NCBI GenBank assembly: GCA_016464795.1
Contig: JAEKNN010000030.1
Coordinates: forward strand, 24,195-88,194
Length of the DNA stretch: 64,000 bases
From: Candidatus Amunia macphersoniae
Lineage (GTDB): Bacteria > Chloroflexota > Dormibacteria > Aeolococcales > Aeolococcaceae
Reading direction: 5' to 3'
Shown here: piece by piece, positions 44,478 through 52,512 of the stretch
How the letters are laid out: each line of letters begins with the position of its first letter
Numbering within the stretch: the first letter of the stretch is position 1
Made by a program: the position numbers and the translations under genes
The notes under the pieces: model-generated
Told to the model about the DNA's origin: nothing
Seen by the model: the letters and a program-made list of their open reading frames with translations, nothing else
Database searches by the model: none

Positions 44478-45509
44478 ATGGTCCTCTCCCCCGCCAGGCC
44501 ACCCCAGGAGGCGACCGCGGGCGACAGTGTCGACGCGGTGATCACAGTCAGTGGGCTGGTCAAGCGCTACGGCACCGTGGAAGCTGTGCGCGGCATCGAC
44601 CTCTCCGTCGCGCGTGGCGAGATCTTCGGCTTTCTCGGCCCCAACGGCGCCGGCAAGTCGACAACCATCTCCGTGCTCTGCACGCTTCTGAAGCCCACCG
44701 CCGGGACGGCGTCGGTGGCCGGCCTCGACGTCAATCGCGACCCTGACGGGATCCGCGCCCGGATCGGCCTGGTGTTCCAGGACCCGTCGCTCGACGTCCA
44801 GCTGAGCGCGCGGGAGAACCTGTTGTTCCACGCCATGGCCTACGGGGTGCCGCGCAGCCAGCGCAAGCAGCGCATCGCGCAGGCTTTGACGACGGTCGAC
44901 CTCACCGACCGGGCAGACGCGCTGGTCAGCACGTTCTCCGGCGGCATGAAGCGTCGCCTCGAGATCGCCCGCGGCATCCTCCATCACCCTGAGGTGCTCT
45001 TCCTCGACGAGCCGACCCAGGGCCTGGACCCACAGACCCGGGCCAAGGTGTGGGAGCACCTGCGAGAGATCCGCGCCTCGACCGGCCTGACCGTCTTCAT
45101 GACCACTCACTACATGGAGGAGGCCGAGTGGTGCGACCGCATCGCCATCATCGATCACGGCACCATCGTGGCGCTCGGCACCCCGGACGAGCTCAAGGCC
45201 CAGGTGGGCGGCGACATCGTGGTCCTCAGCACCGCCGACAATGCCAGCGCGGTCGAGGAGATCGCCGGCCGGCTCGGCGTCCAGGCGCTGGTCGACGGTG
45301 AGAGCCTGCGCATCGAGGTGGCCGACGGTTCCGCCTTCGTCCCGCAGCTGATCATGGCGCTGTCGATGCCCGTCAGAAACGTCACGGTGCGCCGGCCCAG
45401 TCTCGACGACGTCTTCCTCAAGCTCACCGGCCGCGCCATCCGCGAGGAGGAGGGCGAGGGTCGCACCGCCATGATGCGCGCCTTCGCGATGCGTCGAGGC
45501 GGACGCTGA
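44478..45509 (+). CDS. ABC exporter ATP-binding protein (DrrA-like)
   Basis: 343-aa ATPase of the DrrA/daunorubicin-resistance family. Walker A GPNGAGKSTT, Q-loop LVFQDPSLD, signature FSGGMKRRLEIARGI, Walker B VLFLDEPTQGLDPQT, H-loop MTTHYMEEAEWCD, and a C-terminal extension (RRPSLDDVFLKLTGR) characteristic of the DrrA group. It overlaps the ABC-2 permease by one base (TGATG) and forms a two-gene exporter. The transported molecule is unknown; lipids, antibiotics and polyketides are all known for relatives. Confidence 0.92.
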   Translation: MVLSPARPPQEATAGDSVDAVITVSGLVKRYGTVEAVRGIDLSVARGEIFGFLGPNGAGKSTTISVLCTLLKPTAGTASVAGLDVNRDPDGIRARIGLVFQDPSLDVQLSARENLLFHAMAYGVPRSQRKQRIAQALTTVDLTDRADALVSTFSGGMKRRLEIARGILHHPEVLFLDEPTQGLDPQTRAKVWEHLREIRASTGLTVFMTTHYMEEAEWCDRIAIIDHGTIVALGTPDELKAQVGGDIVVLSTADNASAVEEIAGRLGVQALVDGESLRIEVADGSAFVPQLIMALSMPVRNVTVRRPSLDDVFLKLTGRAIREEEGEGRTAMMRAFAMRRGGR

Positions 45510-46411
45510 TGACAGTTGACGCCCCGCGGGCAGTCGGGGCGGTCGAGGCGCCGGCAGCAGTGACACGGCCATCCGGGGTGCGGGTTCCGCTCGCGCAGGC
45601 GGTGTACATCATCTGGTATCGCGACATCGTCCGCTTCCGGCGAGACCGGGTGCGGCTGGTCATGTCGCTGGCACAGCCGGTGCTGTACCTGGTCATCTTC
45701 GGCGTCGGTCTCAGCTCATCGATCGGCCGCGGCGGGTCGCTCGGTGCCGGACTGCCCGCTTCGTTCAGCTATCTCCAGTTCATGTATCCCGGGGTGCTCG
45801 GCATGGCGGTGCTCTTCACCGCCATCTTCAGCGCCATGTCGGTGGTGTGGGACCGTGAGTTCGGCTTCCTTCGCGAGATCCTGGTGGCGCCCATCAGCCG
45901 CTCCGCGGTGGCGCTCGGCAAGACCCTGGGCGGGGCCACCCAGGCAGCGCTGCAAGGCGTCGTGATGCTCGTCTTCGCGCCGATCATCGGCGTGCACCTC
46001 ACGGTGGTCTCGGTGCTGGAGACCATCCCCCTGCTGTTCCTGCTCGCCTTCGCGCTCACCAGCCTGGGCGTGGCCCTCTCCGCGCGGCTGAAGACCATGC
46101 AGGGCTTTCAGGTGGTCATGAACTTCCTGATGATGCCGATGTTCTTCCTGAGCGGCGCGCTGTTCCCGTTGCGCAACCTGCCCGGCTGGATGACTGTGCT
46201 GACTCGCTTCGACCCGGTCGCCTACGGGATCGCGCCGGTGCGCTCTGCGATCCTTGCGGGCAGCGGACTCCCCCAGGCCGCCGTCGACCGTGTCGCGTCC
46301 GTCACCATCGGCAACTGGGTGGTTCCGGTCGCCGCCGACATCGGCGTGCTGGTGCTGTTCAGCGCTGTGATGCTGGCCATCGCGATGCGCTCATTCCGTC
46401 ACCGCGACTGA
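45509..46411 (+). CDS. ABC-2 type permease (DrrB-like)
   Basis: 300 aa, six TM helices in the ABC-2 fold. The re-entrant region YLQFMYPGVLGMAVLFTAIFS, VVWDREFGFLREILVAPISR and the FLSGALFPLRNLPGWM segment are typical. A 35-residue soluble head precedes TM1. Partner of the preceding ATPase; the pair is flanked by a convergent gene. No accessory enzymes that would reveal its substrate are nearby. Confidence 0.91.
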   Translation: MTVDAPRAVGAVEAPAAVTRPSGVRVPLAQAVYIIWYRDIVRFRRDRVRLVMSLAQPVLYLVIFGVGLSSSIGRGGSLGAGLPASFSYLQFMYPGVLGMAVLFTAIFSAMSVVWDREFGFLREILVAPISRSAVALGKTLGGATQAALQGVVMLVFAPIIGVHLTVVSVLETIPLLFLLAFALTSLGVALSARLKTMQGFQVVMNFLMMPMFFLSGALFPLRNLPGWMTVLTRFDPVAYGIAPVRSAILAGSGLPQAAVDRVASVTIGNWVVPVAADIGVLVLFSAVMLAIAMRSFRHRD

Positions 46412-46416
46412 GCAGC

Positions 46417-46866
46417 TCAGGTCCCCACAGGTTCGAGCACGAACACCGGGATCTCCCGGTCCGTCTTCTTCTGGTACTCGGCGTAGTCCGGAAAGGCGGA
46501 AACCGCGCGCGCCCACCATTCCGCCTTCTCACTCCCGGTCGCTTCACGCGCGGTCCTGTCCGTCTTGACAGGACCGTCCTGCAGCTCGACGTGCGGATCG
46601 GCCACGAGGTTGAAATACCACACCGGGTGGGTTGGCGCCCCACCTCGGGAGGCGACCACCGCGTAGGTGCCGTCGTGCTCCACACGCATCAACGGGGTCT
46701 TGCGGAGCTTGCCGGACCTGGCGCCCCTGGAGGTCAGGACCACCACCGGCAGACCACGCATGGTGGTGCCGGTGGTCCCACCGGAGCCCTCATAGGTGTC
46801 CACCTGCTCTCGGACCCAGGTGATGGGACTGGGCTCGTACTCACCGTCAAGAGGCATCGCGGTCAT
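46417..46866 (-). CDS. Deazaflavin (F420)-dependent nitroreductase family protein
   Basis: 149-aa split-barrel protein of the Ddn family known from Mycobacterium. Recognisable motifs are [67 protein letters not shown] and the end EIPVFVLEP. Members use the cofactor F420H2 to reduce quinones or nitro compounds, so this gene implies F420 synthesis in the organism. Convergent with the permease gene across five bases; divergent from the Asp-box gene. Confidence 0.91.
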   Translation of the reverse strand: MTAMPLDGEYEPSPITWVREQVDTYEGSGGTTGTTMRGLPVVVLTSRGARSGKLRKTPLMRVEHDGTYAVVASRGGAPTHPVWYFNLVADPHVELQDGPVKTDRTAREATGSEKAEWWARAVSAFPDYAEYQKKTDREIPVFVLEPVGT

Positions 46867-46908
46867 TGTAGAGCCGTGTCAGCATGCACAGGCTGGGCCT
46901 GCGTGTTC

Positions 46909-46938
46909 TTGAACTCGTGTCAACGCTGGTGATAGTGT
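46909..46938 (+). promoter_or_regulatory. Candidate sigma-70-like promoter of the 681-aa Asp-box protein
   Basis: TTGAAC (46909-46914) and TAGTGT (46933-46938) are separated by 18 bases. Start of transcription would be about 30 bases before the ATG at 46974, leaving room for the strong GGGAGAGGAGG. Confidence 0.42.
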
Positions 46939-46973
46939 CACCCCCCTCACATGGACTGGGAGAGGAGGCGAGC

Positions 46974-49019
46974 ATGAAGCGACGCGTTGCCGTGATGATG
47001 ATTGTGGCCGCCGCGCTGGCCGCCGGATCGCTCACGTTGGGGGGCGCCCAGCCGGTCAGGGCGTCCTTCGGTTACCAGAGCCTCAACACGATCCAGAAGC
47101 GGCTGGTGTCGAGCGCGCTCATCGCCGTCCTGGGTCCCTCGAGCTCCGGTGGCCAGGGTCAGGCGGCAGTCAACGGCGACAGCAGCGGGGATGGAGCCGA
47201 CGGAGCCCCCAACGGAGCCCCCGCCGGGTTCAACCCGTCCAGCGCCGCCGGAGGCAGCCCCGCCAACTACTTCCCCTCCGGCTCGGGCCAGTGCTCGGCC
47301 AACCACGGCAGCAACAACGTCAAGGTCAACACCAACTGCCTGAACATCTCCGACGCGGACCTTCAGGGCCGCGGCCAGGCGAACAACGAGACCTCGATCG
47401 CGCAGGACCCCTTCCAACCCAGCCACATCGTCGCCAGCAACAACGACTACGTCCGCGGTGACGGGACCTGCGGAGCGTCCTACTCCCTGGACGGCGGTCG
47501 CACCTGGAACAACTCGACGGTGCCCAACTCCTTCACCCGTGGCACCAGCTTTGGTTCCGCTGCCCGGCAGTACTGGCAGGGAGGCGGAGACACGTCAGTG
47601 GCCTGGGACACCCGAGGCAACGCCTACCTGTCGTGCCAGCTGTTCAACCGCGGCACCGTGGCCTCGAACAATCCCGACCAATCGAGCACCTTCGTGGTGT
47701 TCCGCTCGACCGCCAACGGCGGGGCGTCCTGGAACTTCCCCGGCCGAGAGGTCGAAGCCTTCGCCCAGCCCAAAGGGGGCCCGGTGCTCGAGGACAAGCA
47801 GTTGATGGCTGTCGACAACCACGTCAGCAGCCCCTTCCGCGATCGCGTGTACGTCACCTACACCGAGTTCGCAGCCAATGGCACGGCGTACATCTACGAG
47901 CGGTACTCCCAGGACTACGGTCAGACGTTCAGCCCGCGGACACTGGTCAGCGCGAACAGCTCGCTCTGTCCCACAACCTTTGGACTCCCGACCCCCAACG
48001 GGAACTGCAACCAGAATCAGTTCTCCCAGCCCTTCGTCGGCAAGGATGGGGCCCTGTACGTCGGTTACAACAACTTCAACAACGCGCTCAACGGCCCCAA
48101 GGACAACCGCAATCAGATCCTTCTCGCCAAGTCCACCGACGGCGGGAGCACTTTCTCGGCTCCGGTGAAGGTCAGCGACTACTACGACCTGCCTGACTGC
48201 GACACCTACCAGGGCCCCCGCTCCGATCCCGGGCGAGCCTGCGTGCCGGAGAAGGCAGGTACATCGAACTCGGTCTTCCGCGCCATCAACTACTCCTCCG
48301 GGCAGGCGAATCCCACCAACGCCGCTCAGGTTGTGGTCACGGTTGGCTCCTACATCAACAAGGACTCGCGGGAGTCGAATGGTTGCTCGCCGGCCGGGTT
48401 CGCCGCCAACGGCGACAACCTCTACTCGGGCGTCAAGACACAGGGTGCGTGCAACAACAAGATCCTGGTCAGCGTCTCCAACGACGGCGGCCGCACCTTC
48501 AGCGGCGCGACGGTCGATCCACGGCACCAGGCGATGGTGACCAACGGCGAGGATCAGCGGGGCACCGACCAGTTCTGGCAGTGGACCGCGTTCACCAGCA
48601 AGGGCGCCTTCGCATCCAGCTACTACGACCGCCAATACGGCAACGACGAGACCACCGGTGCCTCGGACATCACACTGACGACCGCCAGCGAGCTGGACGA
48701 CAGCAAGGGTCTCGACGACGCCGGCCAGCAGCGCGTGACCAGCAGCTCCATGCCACCCCCGACCCAATTCCCCAACCGCAAGGGGGCAGGCGTGTTCTAC
48801 GGTGACTACAGTGGACTGACAGCCGTGGACGACATCCATCCTCTCTGGTCGGACACCAGGTCGCTCGACCTGTTCATCTGCCCCACCACCGCGACCGGTC
48901 CGGGCAATCCCCCGAAGATCTGCAAGGGGATCGAGCCCAACGGTCTCACCGCCAACGACCAGGACATCTACACGTCCGCCCTGGGACCGGCCACCGACAA
49001 CATTCGCACCACCAAGTAG
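46974..49019 (+). CDS. Large secreted Asp-box (BNR) protein
   Basis: 681 aa, exported (signal peptide AVMMIVAAALAAGSLTL). A Gly/Ser/Ala-rich region (about 60-130) precedes a propeller-type domain with at least five Asp-box-like motifs: SYSLDGGRTW, STANGGASW, YSQDYGQTF, STDGGSTF and SVSNDGGRTF. Several Cys pairs (CSAN, CLNI, CDTY, CVPE, CPTT) may form disulfides. No LPXTG-like tail, unlike the protein at 26541, so it is probably released. ATG at 46974 has GGAGAGGAGG; the open frame begins at 46884. Sialidase catalytic residues are not evident, hence the neutral name. Confidence 0.82.
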   Translation: MKRRVAVMMIVAAALAAGSLTLGGAQPVRASFGYQSLNTIQKRLVSSALIAVLGPSSSGGQGQAAVNGDSSGDGADGAPNGAPAGFNPSSAAGGSPANYFPSGSGQCSANHGSNNVKVNTNCLNISDADLQGRGQANNETSIAQDPFQPSHIVASNNDYVRGDGTCGASYSLDGGRTWNNSTVPNSFTRGTSFGSAARQYWQGGGDTSVAWDTRGNAYLSCQLFNRGTVASNNPDQSSTFVVFRSTANGGASWNFPGREVEAFAQPKGGPVLEDKQLMAVDNHVSSPFRDRVYVTYTEFAANGTAYIYERYSQDYGQTFSPRTLVSANSSLCPTTFGLPTPNGNCNQNQFSQPFVGKDGALYVGYNNFNNALNGPKDNRNQILLAKSTDGGSTFSAPVKVSDYYDLPDCDTYQGPRSDPGRACVPEKAGTSNSVFRAINYSSGQANPTNAAQVVVTVGSYINKDSRESNGCSPAGFAANGDNLYSGVKTQGACNNKILVSVSNDGGRTFSGATVDPRHQAMVTNGEDQRGTDQFWQWTAFTSKGAFASSYYDRQYGNDETTGASDITLTTASELDDSKGLDDAGQQRVTSSSMPPPTQFPNRKGAGVFYGDYSGLTAVDDIHPLWSDTRSLDLFICPTTATGPGNPPKICKGIEPNGLTANDQDIYTSALGPATDNIRTTK

Positions 49020-49043
49020 CTCGAACAGCTCCGAAGGGGGGGC

Positions 49044-49082
49044 GTCGCCGGAATCGCCGGCGGCGTCCCCTCTGTGCGGTCA
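49044..49082. repeat. Direct repeat copy 1, GC-rich hairpin between convergent genes
   Basis: The first 29 bases, starting GTCGCCGGAATCGCCGGCGG, recur exactly at 50701. Together with upstream Gs it folds as GGGGCGTCGCCGG (49039-49051), loop AATCG, and CCGGCGGCGTCCCC (49057-49070) with one bulged T. It lies between the convergent Asp-box gene and HD-GYP gene, so a bidirectional terminator is likely. Confidence 0.55.
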
Positions 49083-49089
49083 CAACCGC

Positions 49090-50574
49090 TCAGCGACAGC
49101 CGGAGGGCGACGCTGTTGCCGTCGGAGTGGATGCCGATGCGGGCGTCGTCGACGGCGTTGGGGATGGGCTTGACGACATCGACGGTGTCGGCGGCGGGCT
49201 TGGGGTCGGTGCTGCTCGCGGGGTGGTTGCTCGGCTGGGAGCGGCCGTCGGTGTGGGGGTGGTTGTCGCGGAGGCCGGCCTTGGCGAGGGAGTGGTTCCC
49301 GACGGCACCGGCGACCGCGCGCCCGAGGAGGGTGAAGCCGAGGGGCTGGGCGAGGGGGTCGGGGTGGCCGTCGCCGTCGGTGTCGACGAGGCGCTCGACA
49401 CTGGTCGGACGGTGGCGCAGGGGCGGGCCAGGGGTGGCGGCACCGCCAGCAGGTGAACCGGCGGTGACACCCTGGCGACGCCGCCGAAAGCGATGACCCC
49501 CGCCGTCGTGGCCGTGGCAACCCCCGGAGCGGCCCAGCTTCCCATGCTCGAAGCAAAGCGACCGAGTGAGGGAATCTGCGCCATCCAGGCACCGATCCCG
49601 ATGATCCGCCAGAGCCGGCCGACCGCGACGTTGAGGAACGCGCGCACCACCTCGGGATCCAATTGGGATCCAGCCGCGGCAACCAGCTCCTGTCGCGCCG
49701 CCGAGACCGTCATCGGTCGCTTGTACGAGCGGGGCGCTGTCATCACCTCGTAGCAGTCAGCCACCGACACGATCCGCGCTGCCAGCGAGATCTGGTCACC
49801 CTCCAGGCGGTTCGGGTACCCCGTCCCATCAACCCGTTCATGATGCTGGACGACAGCCGTGCCCCACTCGCCAAGCCACGGCAGCAGTGGCGCCACCAGG
49901 CGTGCCCCCTCCACGGGGTGGCGGTGGATGGACTCCCACTCCGGCCCCGACGGCTTGCCCTTCTTGTTGAGGATCGAGGCTGAGACATCGAGCTTGCCGA
50001 TGTCGTGGAGGATGGCCGCCCAACGAAGCAGCGCTCGGTCACGTTCGGGCACCTTCATCTCGTCAGCGATCAGGTCGGTGAACACTCGCACTCGCTCTGA
50101 ATGACCGCGGGTGGCTCGATCGTGCACGCTGAGCGCCAGGCACAGCTCGATCACCACCTGCATGGAACGCGCGTCGTCCTGGTGACCCTCGTCCAGGGCG
50201 CGCTGCAACCGCCGCCGCAGGTCTTTGGGATCGCCGCTTCTCCGAGCAATCGCGAAGCGCTCGGGGGCACGGTCGGGAAAGAGCAATGAGACGTCCAGCA
50301 GCGCCGCCAATGGCAGCAGGCGCCGGACGGCGCGCTCGAAGAGCACCAGGGTGAGCAGCGACGCCGCGGTGATGAAGATGATCCAGAGTGCGGCGGTGGA
50401 GACGCTGTTGGCGGAGGGCAGAGCCCGGCTCACGATGATCGCCACGCCCCAGGACGCGGCGATCGGTCCGAGGACGATCAGGGCGCGCAACGCGCTGCTG
50501 AGCACGGGTCGTCGGAACCACTCCTGAGATGGCTGACGCGGCTCGCCTCTCTGCGCTGCGCGAGCACCCTGCAC
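49090..50574 (-). CDS. HD-GYP phosphohydrolase with long Pro/Ser/Thr-rich C-terminal tail
   Basis: 494 aa. Two TM helices at about 28-80, a linker, then the HD-GYP domain: SERVRVFTDLIADEM, the metal motif HDIGKLD, GARLVAPLLPWLG and HHERVDGTGYPNRLEGDQI (GYP type). HD-GYP proteins hydrolyse cyclic di-GMP or, in some cases, cGAMP. After a hydrophobic stretch (ASSMGSWAAPGVATATTAGVIAFGG, near 340-365) about 120 residues of Ala/Pro/Ser/Thr repeats run to a final Cys-Arg. If the hydrophobic stretch is a TM helix, the tail is extracytoplasmic, as in the sortase here. GTG at 50574, with GAGA upstream. Confidence 0.87.
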   Translation of the reverse strand: MQGARAAQRGEPRQPSQEWFRRPVLSSALRALIVLGPIAASWGVAIIVSRALPSANSVSTAALWIIFITAASLLTLVLFERAVRRLLPLAALLDVSLLFPDRAPERFAIARRSGDPKDLRRRLQRALDEGHQDDARSMQVVIELCLALSVHDRATRGHSERVRVFTDLIADEMKVPERDRALLRWAAILHDIGKLDVSASILNKKGKPSGPEWESIHRHPVEGARLVAPLLPWLGEWGTAVVQHHERVDGTGYPNRLEGDQISLAARIVSVADCYEVMTAPRSYKRPMTVSAARQELVAAAGSQLDPEVVRAFLNVAVGRLWRIIGIGAWMAQIPSLGRFASSMGSWAAPGVATATTAGVIAFGGVARVSPPVHLLAVPPPLARPCATVRPVSSASSTPTATATPTPSPSPSASPSSGARSPVPSGTTPSPRPASATTTPTPTAAPSRATTPRAAPTPSPPPTPSMSSSPSPTPSTTPASASTPTATASPSGCR

Positions 50575-50700
50575 TCGTCTCTCCTGGCAGGGCCCCGGTC
50601 ACATCAGGTGCCTCTCCGGCACGAGGGTACGCGCGGTGTGCGCGGTTGTGATCACAGCGGTGTTGCGAAATCAAAGCTGCACGGTGAGCGGCGCCGGGGT

Positions 50701-50742
50701 GTCGCCGGAATCGCCGGCGGCGTCCCCTCCTCTCTGCGGTCA
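50701..50742. repeat. Direct repeat copy 2, same hairpin downstream of the amidohydrolase
   Basis: Identical for 29 bases to the copy at 49044, then differs by a 3-base insertion before CTGCGGTCA. It can fold with GGGG at 50696-50699. It is about 140 bases past the stop of the minus-strand amidohydrolase, a terminator position, and upstream of the HD-GYP start. Confidence 0.5.
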
Positions 50743-50744
50743 TC

Positions 50745-50864
50745 ATGCACAACACCGTGATCGCTGTCGTCGCTGAGGTCGCCCGCCCGTTCCTTGCCAG
50801 CGGGCCGGCTCCGCTGGTCGCGTTCTACGCAGTCTTCATTGGCTTCGCACTGTCCGAGCTGTGA
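50745..50864 (+). CDS. Possible 39-aa hydrophobic peptide
   Basis: Short ORF starting ATG at 50745: HNTVIAVVAEVARPF, then a hydrophobic stretch APLVAFYAVFIGFALSEL. No clear ribosome-binding site. It is the only coding-like element in the 303-base gap between the HD-GYP gene and the amidohydrolase. A single TM peptide is possible but unproven; chance is a real alternative in this GC-rich sequence. Confidence 0.22.
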   Translation: MHNTVIAVVAEVARPFLASGPAPLVAFYAVFIGFALSEL

Positions 50865-50878
50865 ATGCGTCCGTCCCG

Positions 50879-51946
50879 TCAGCGCACACGGACCCCGTCG
50901 ATGACGACGGCGGCCGGTTGGGTCAGCACCTCCGGGTCGTCCCGCGGGTCCGCGTTGTAGGTCACGACCGCGGCTGGGGCAACAGCGGCGCCGAGGCGCA
51001 GGAACCGCGTCGCGCTGGTGGTCGCCGCGCGCAGCGCGTCCGCCGGTTCGAGCCCACACCGCACGAGCAAGGCAACCTCCCGGGGAACAGAACCGACGAC
51101 ATCGCTGCCGGTGAGCACTGGCACACCCTGCCGCACCGCGATGGGGAGGAGCTGGCTGAGACGCTCGCGCCGCTCCGCGACCAACCGTCGCCGTTCGACC
51201 GGGGCATCCGGCGAGCTCGACAGAAGCGCGCACAGCGTTGGTGTCCATGCCGTTCCCATCACGGCCATGGCCGTGATCGTCTCCTCATCGAGCGCGGGGC
51301 CATGTTCGACTGAGTCGATGCCGATTCGCACCAGGTCGGTGACCACCGGCGTGGTGACATGGGCAGCGATGCGACCACCCGCCGCGTGCACTGCGCTCAC
51401 CAGATCGGCCACGACGTCGAGTGGGTAGGTCGGCTCCGCGACGGCCATTGGCGACGCGGCCCGCGCCGCCGCCGGCGGGAAGTCCGCCACCAGCTTCACC
51501 CAGGTGGCGCCCGCGGCCAGCTCTGCCAGCGCCACGTCCACCACCTCGCCCGGCTCCGCCGGCAGATGCACCGCCTCGAAGTACATCCCGTGCGGGGCCA
51601 GATGCCGGCCCGCAGCAACCATTCGAGGACGGCCGGGCGACACCGTCGGCAGCGCCAGGACGATCCTCGGGTCACCGCCGGCGTCGCGAATCAGCACCAC
51701 CCCGTCCTCTGCGTAGCGGTCCAGGTTGGCCTCGGCCCCATGCCGGTCCAGAGCAATCGGACCGGCATGGCCGCTGGCGAAGCTGACATGGCTGTGCGCG
51801 TCGACCAGACCCCCCAGCGCGAGTCTGCCGGGCAGGTCCTGCGCGTCACCAACCGGGACCTCGCTCCAGCCTCCGGCGCTCACCCAGCGCTCCTCCACCT
51901 CGCTGCCGTCGGGAAGCAGGACTGCACGCACTCGCCAGGCTGTCAC
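50879..51946 (-). CDS. Amidohydrolase family protein (imidazolonepropionase-like)
   Basis: 355-aa TIM-barrel metal hydrolase of the subtype I amidohydrolases. N-terminal HxH in LVDAHSHVSFASG, a Lys candidate for carbamylation in TWVKLVADFPP, His ligands in GGRIAAHVTTP and DSVEHGPAL, and the catalytic Asp in PVLTGSDVVGS. The C-terminal beta-sandwich is small. Closest by pattern to imidazolonepropionase and related prolidase/deaminase-type enzymes. Stands alone, so substrate is open. ATG at 51946. Confidence 0.86.
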   Translation of the reverse strand: MTAWRVRAVLLPDGSEVEERWVSAGGWSEVPVGDAQDLPGRLALGGLVDAHSHVSFASGHAGPIALDRHGAEANLDRYAEDGVVLIRDAGGDPRIVLALPTVSPGRPRMVAAGRHLAPHGMYFEAVHLPAEPGEVVDVALAELAAGATWVKLVADFPPAAARAASPMAVAEPTYPLDVVADLVSAVHAAGGRIAAHVTTPVVTDLVRIGIDSVEHGPALDEETITAMAVMGTAWTPTLCALLSSSPDAPVERRRLVAERRERLSQLLPIAVRQGVPVLTGSDVVGSVPREVALLVRCGLEPADALRAATTSATRFLRLGAAVAPAAVVTYNADPRDDPEVLTQPAAVVIDGVRVR

Positions 51947-52060
51947 GGGCCCATCCCGGCCTGCTCGAAGACGTCAATCGTGGCCATTGCGTGAGTATGT
52001 CGAGAAATCGAGGGCGACTTCGCCATAGACTTCATCAGGTCACGCTAGGAGGAGCAGGCA

Positions 52061-52447
52061 ATGATCGAGCTGGAATCCGACGGCGCCCCCGGCACCGCGG
52101 CCGGTGGGCGAGCCGACCGACCTGCGCATCCCGACCACGCCCCGCGCTTCGCTCACTACGAGAACGCCGCCCGCGAGGCGGTGATGGCCCACCCGCTGTA
52201 CGGCGAGGACCTGGAGACCACCTACCTCGAGGACGCGCAGATGTGGTTGCGCGTCTACCAGGAGCTTCTCGACTTCAAGGAGACGCTGCTCCGCGACATG
52301 AACGCCGCCCTGTCGACGATGCCAGAGGTGGCCCGCGTGGAGATCGAGACCTCGGATGCTGTCATCCTCGAGGCCGAGGCCCAGCGTTTCCGCCAGCGGC
52401 TGGCCTGGTGGGAGGCCCGCTGCGAGGCCCTGACTCCCCGCTCGTGA
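52061..52447 (+). CDS. Unknown protein upstream of PspA
   Basis: 128 aa. A disordered Gly/Ala/Asp-rich head (about residues 1-30) is followed by an all-helical body: FAHYENAAREAVMAHPLYG, WLRVYQELLDFKETLLRDM, then a heptad-like ILEAEAQRFRQRLAWWEAR. Strong TAGGAGGAG just before the ATG supports a real, well-translated gene. It is 65 bases before pspA on the same strand and probably cotranscribed, so a partner or regulator of PspA is possible. No family recognised. Confidence 0.72.
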   Translation: MIELESDGAPGTAAGGRADRPAHPDHAPRFAHYENAAREAVMAHPLYGEDLETTYLEDAQMWLRVYQELLDFKETLLRDMNAALSTMPEVARVEIETSDAVILEAEAQRFRQRLAWWEARCEALTPRS

Positions 52448-52512
52448 TCGGCGCTCCGGCTTAGAATCGAGCCGGACTGAAAAACGCCGGCGCGACGGCA
52501 AGGAGGCATCCC

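Noticed and set aside
47595..48839. 414-aa open frame antisense to the large Asp-box gene
   Set aside because: Low-complexity Val/Gly/Arg/Glu composition and no ribosome-binding site; the sense frame has a signal peptide and clear repeats.
46974..49019. True sialidase (neuraminidase)
   Set aside because: Asp-boxes are present, but the FRIP motif and Arg triad were not found; Asp-boxes also occur in non-enzymatic propellers.
49044..50742. CRISPR repeat pair
   Set aside because: Only two copies 1.6 kb apart with a full gene between them, each in a terminator-like hairpin; no spacer array or cas genes.
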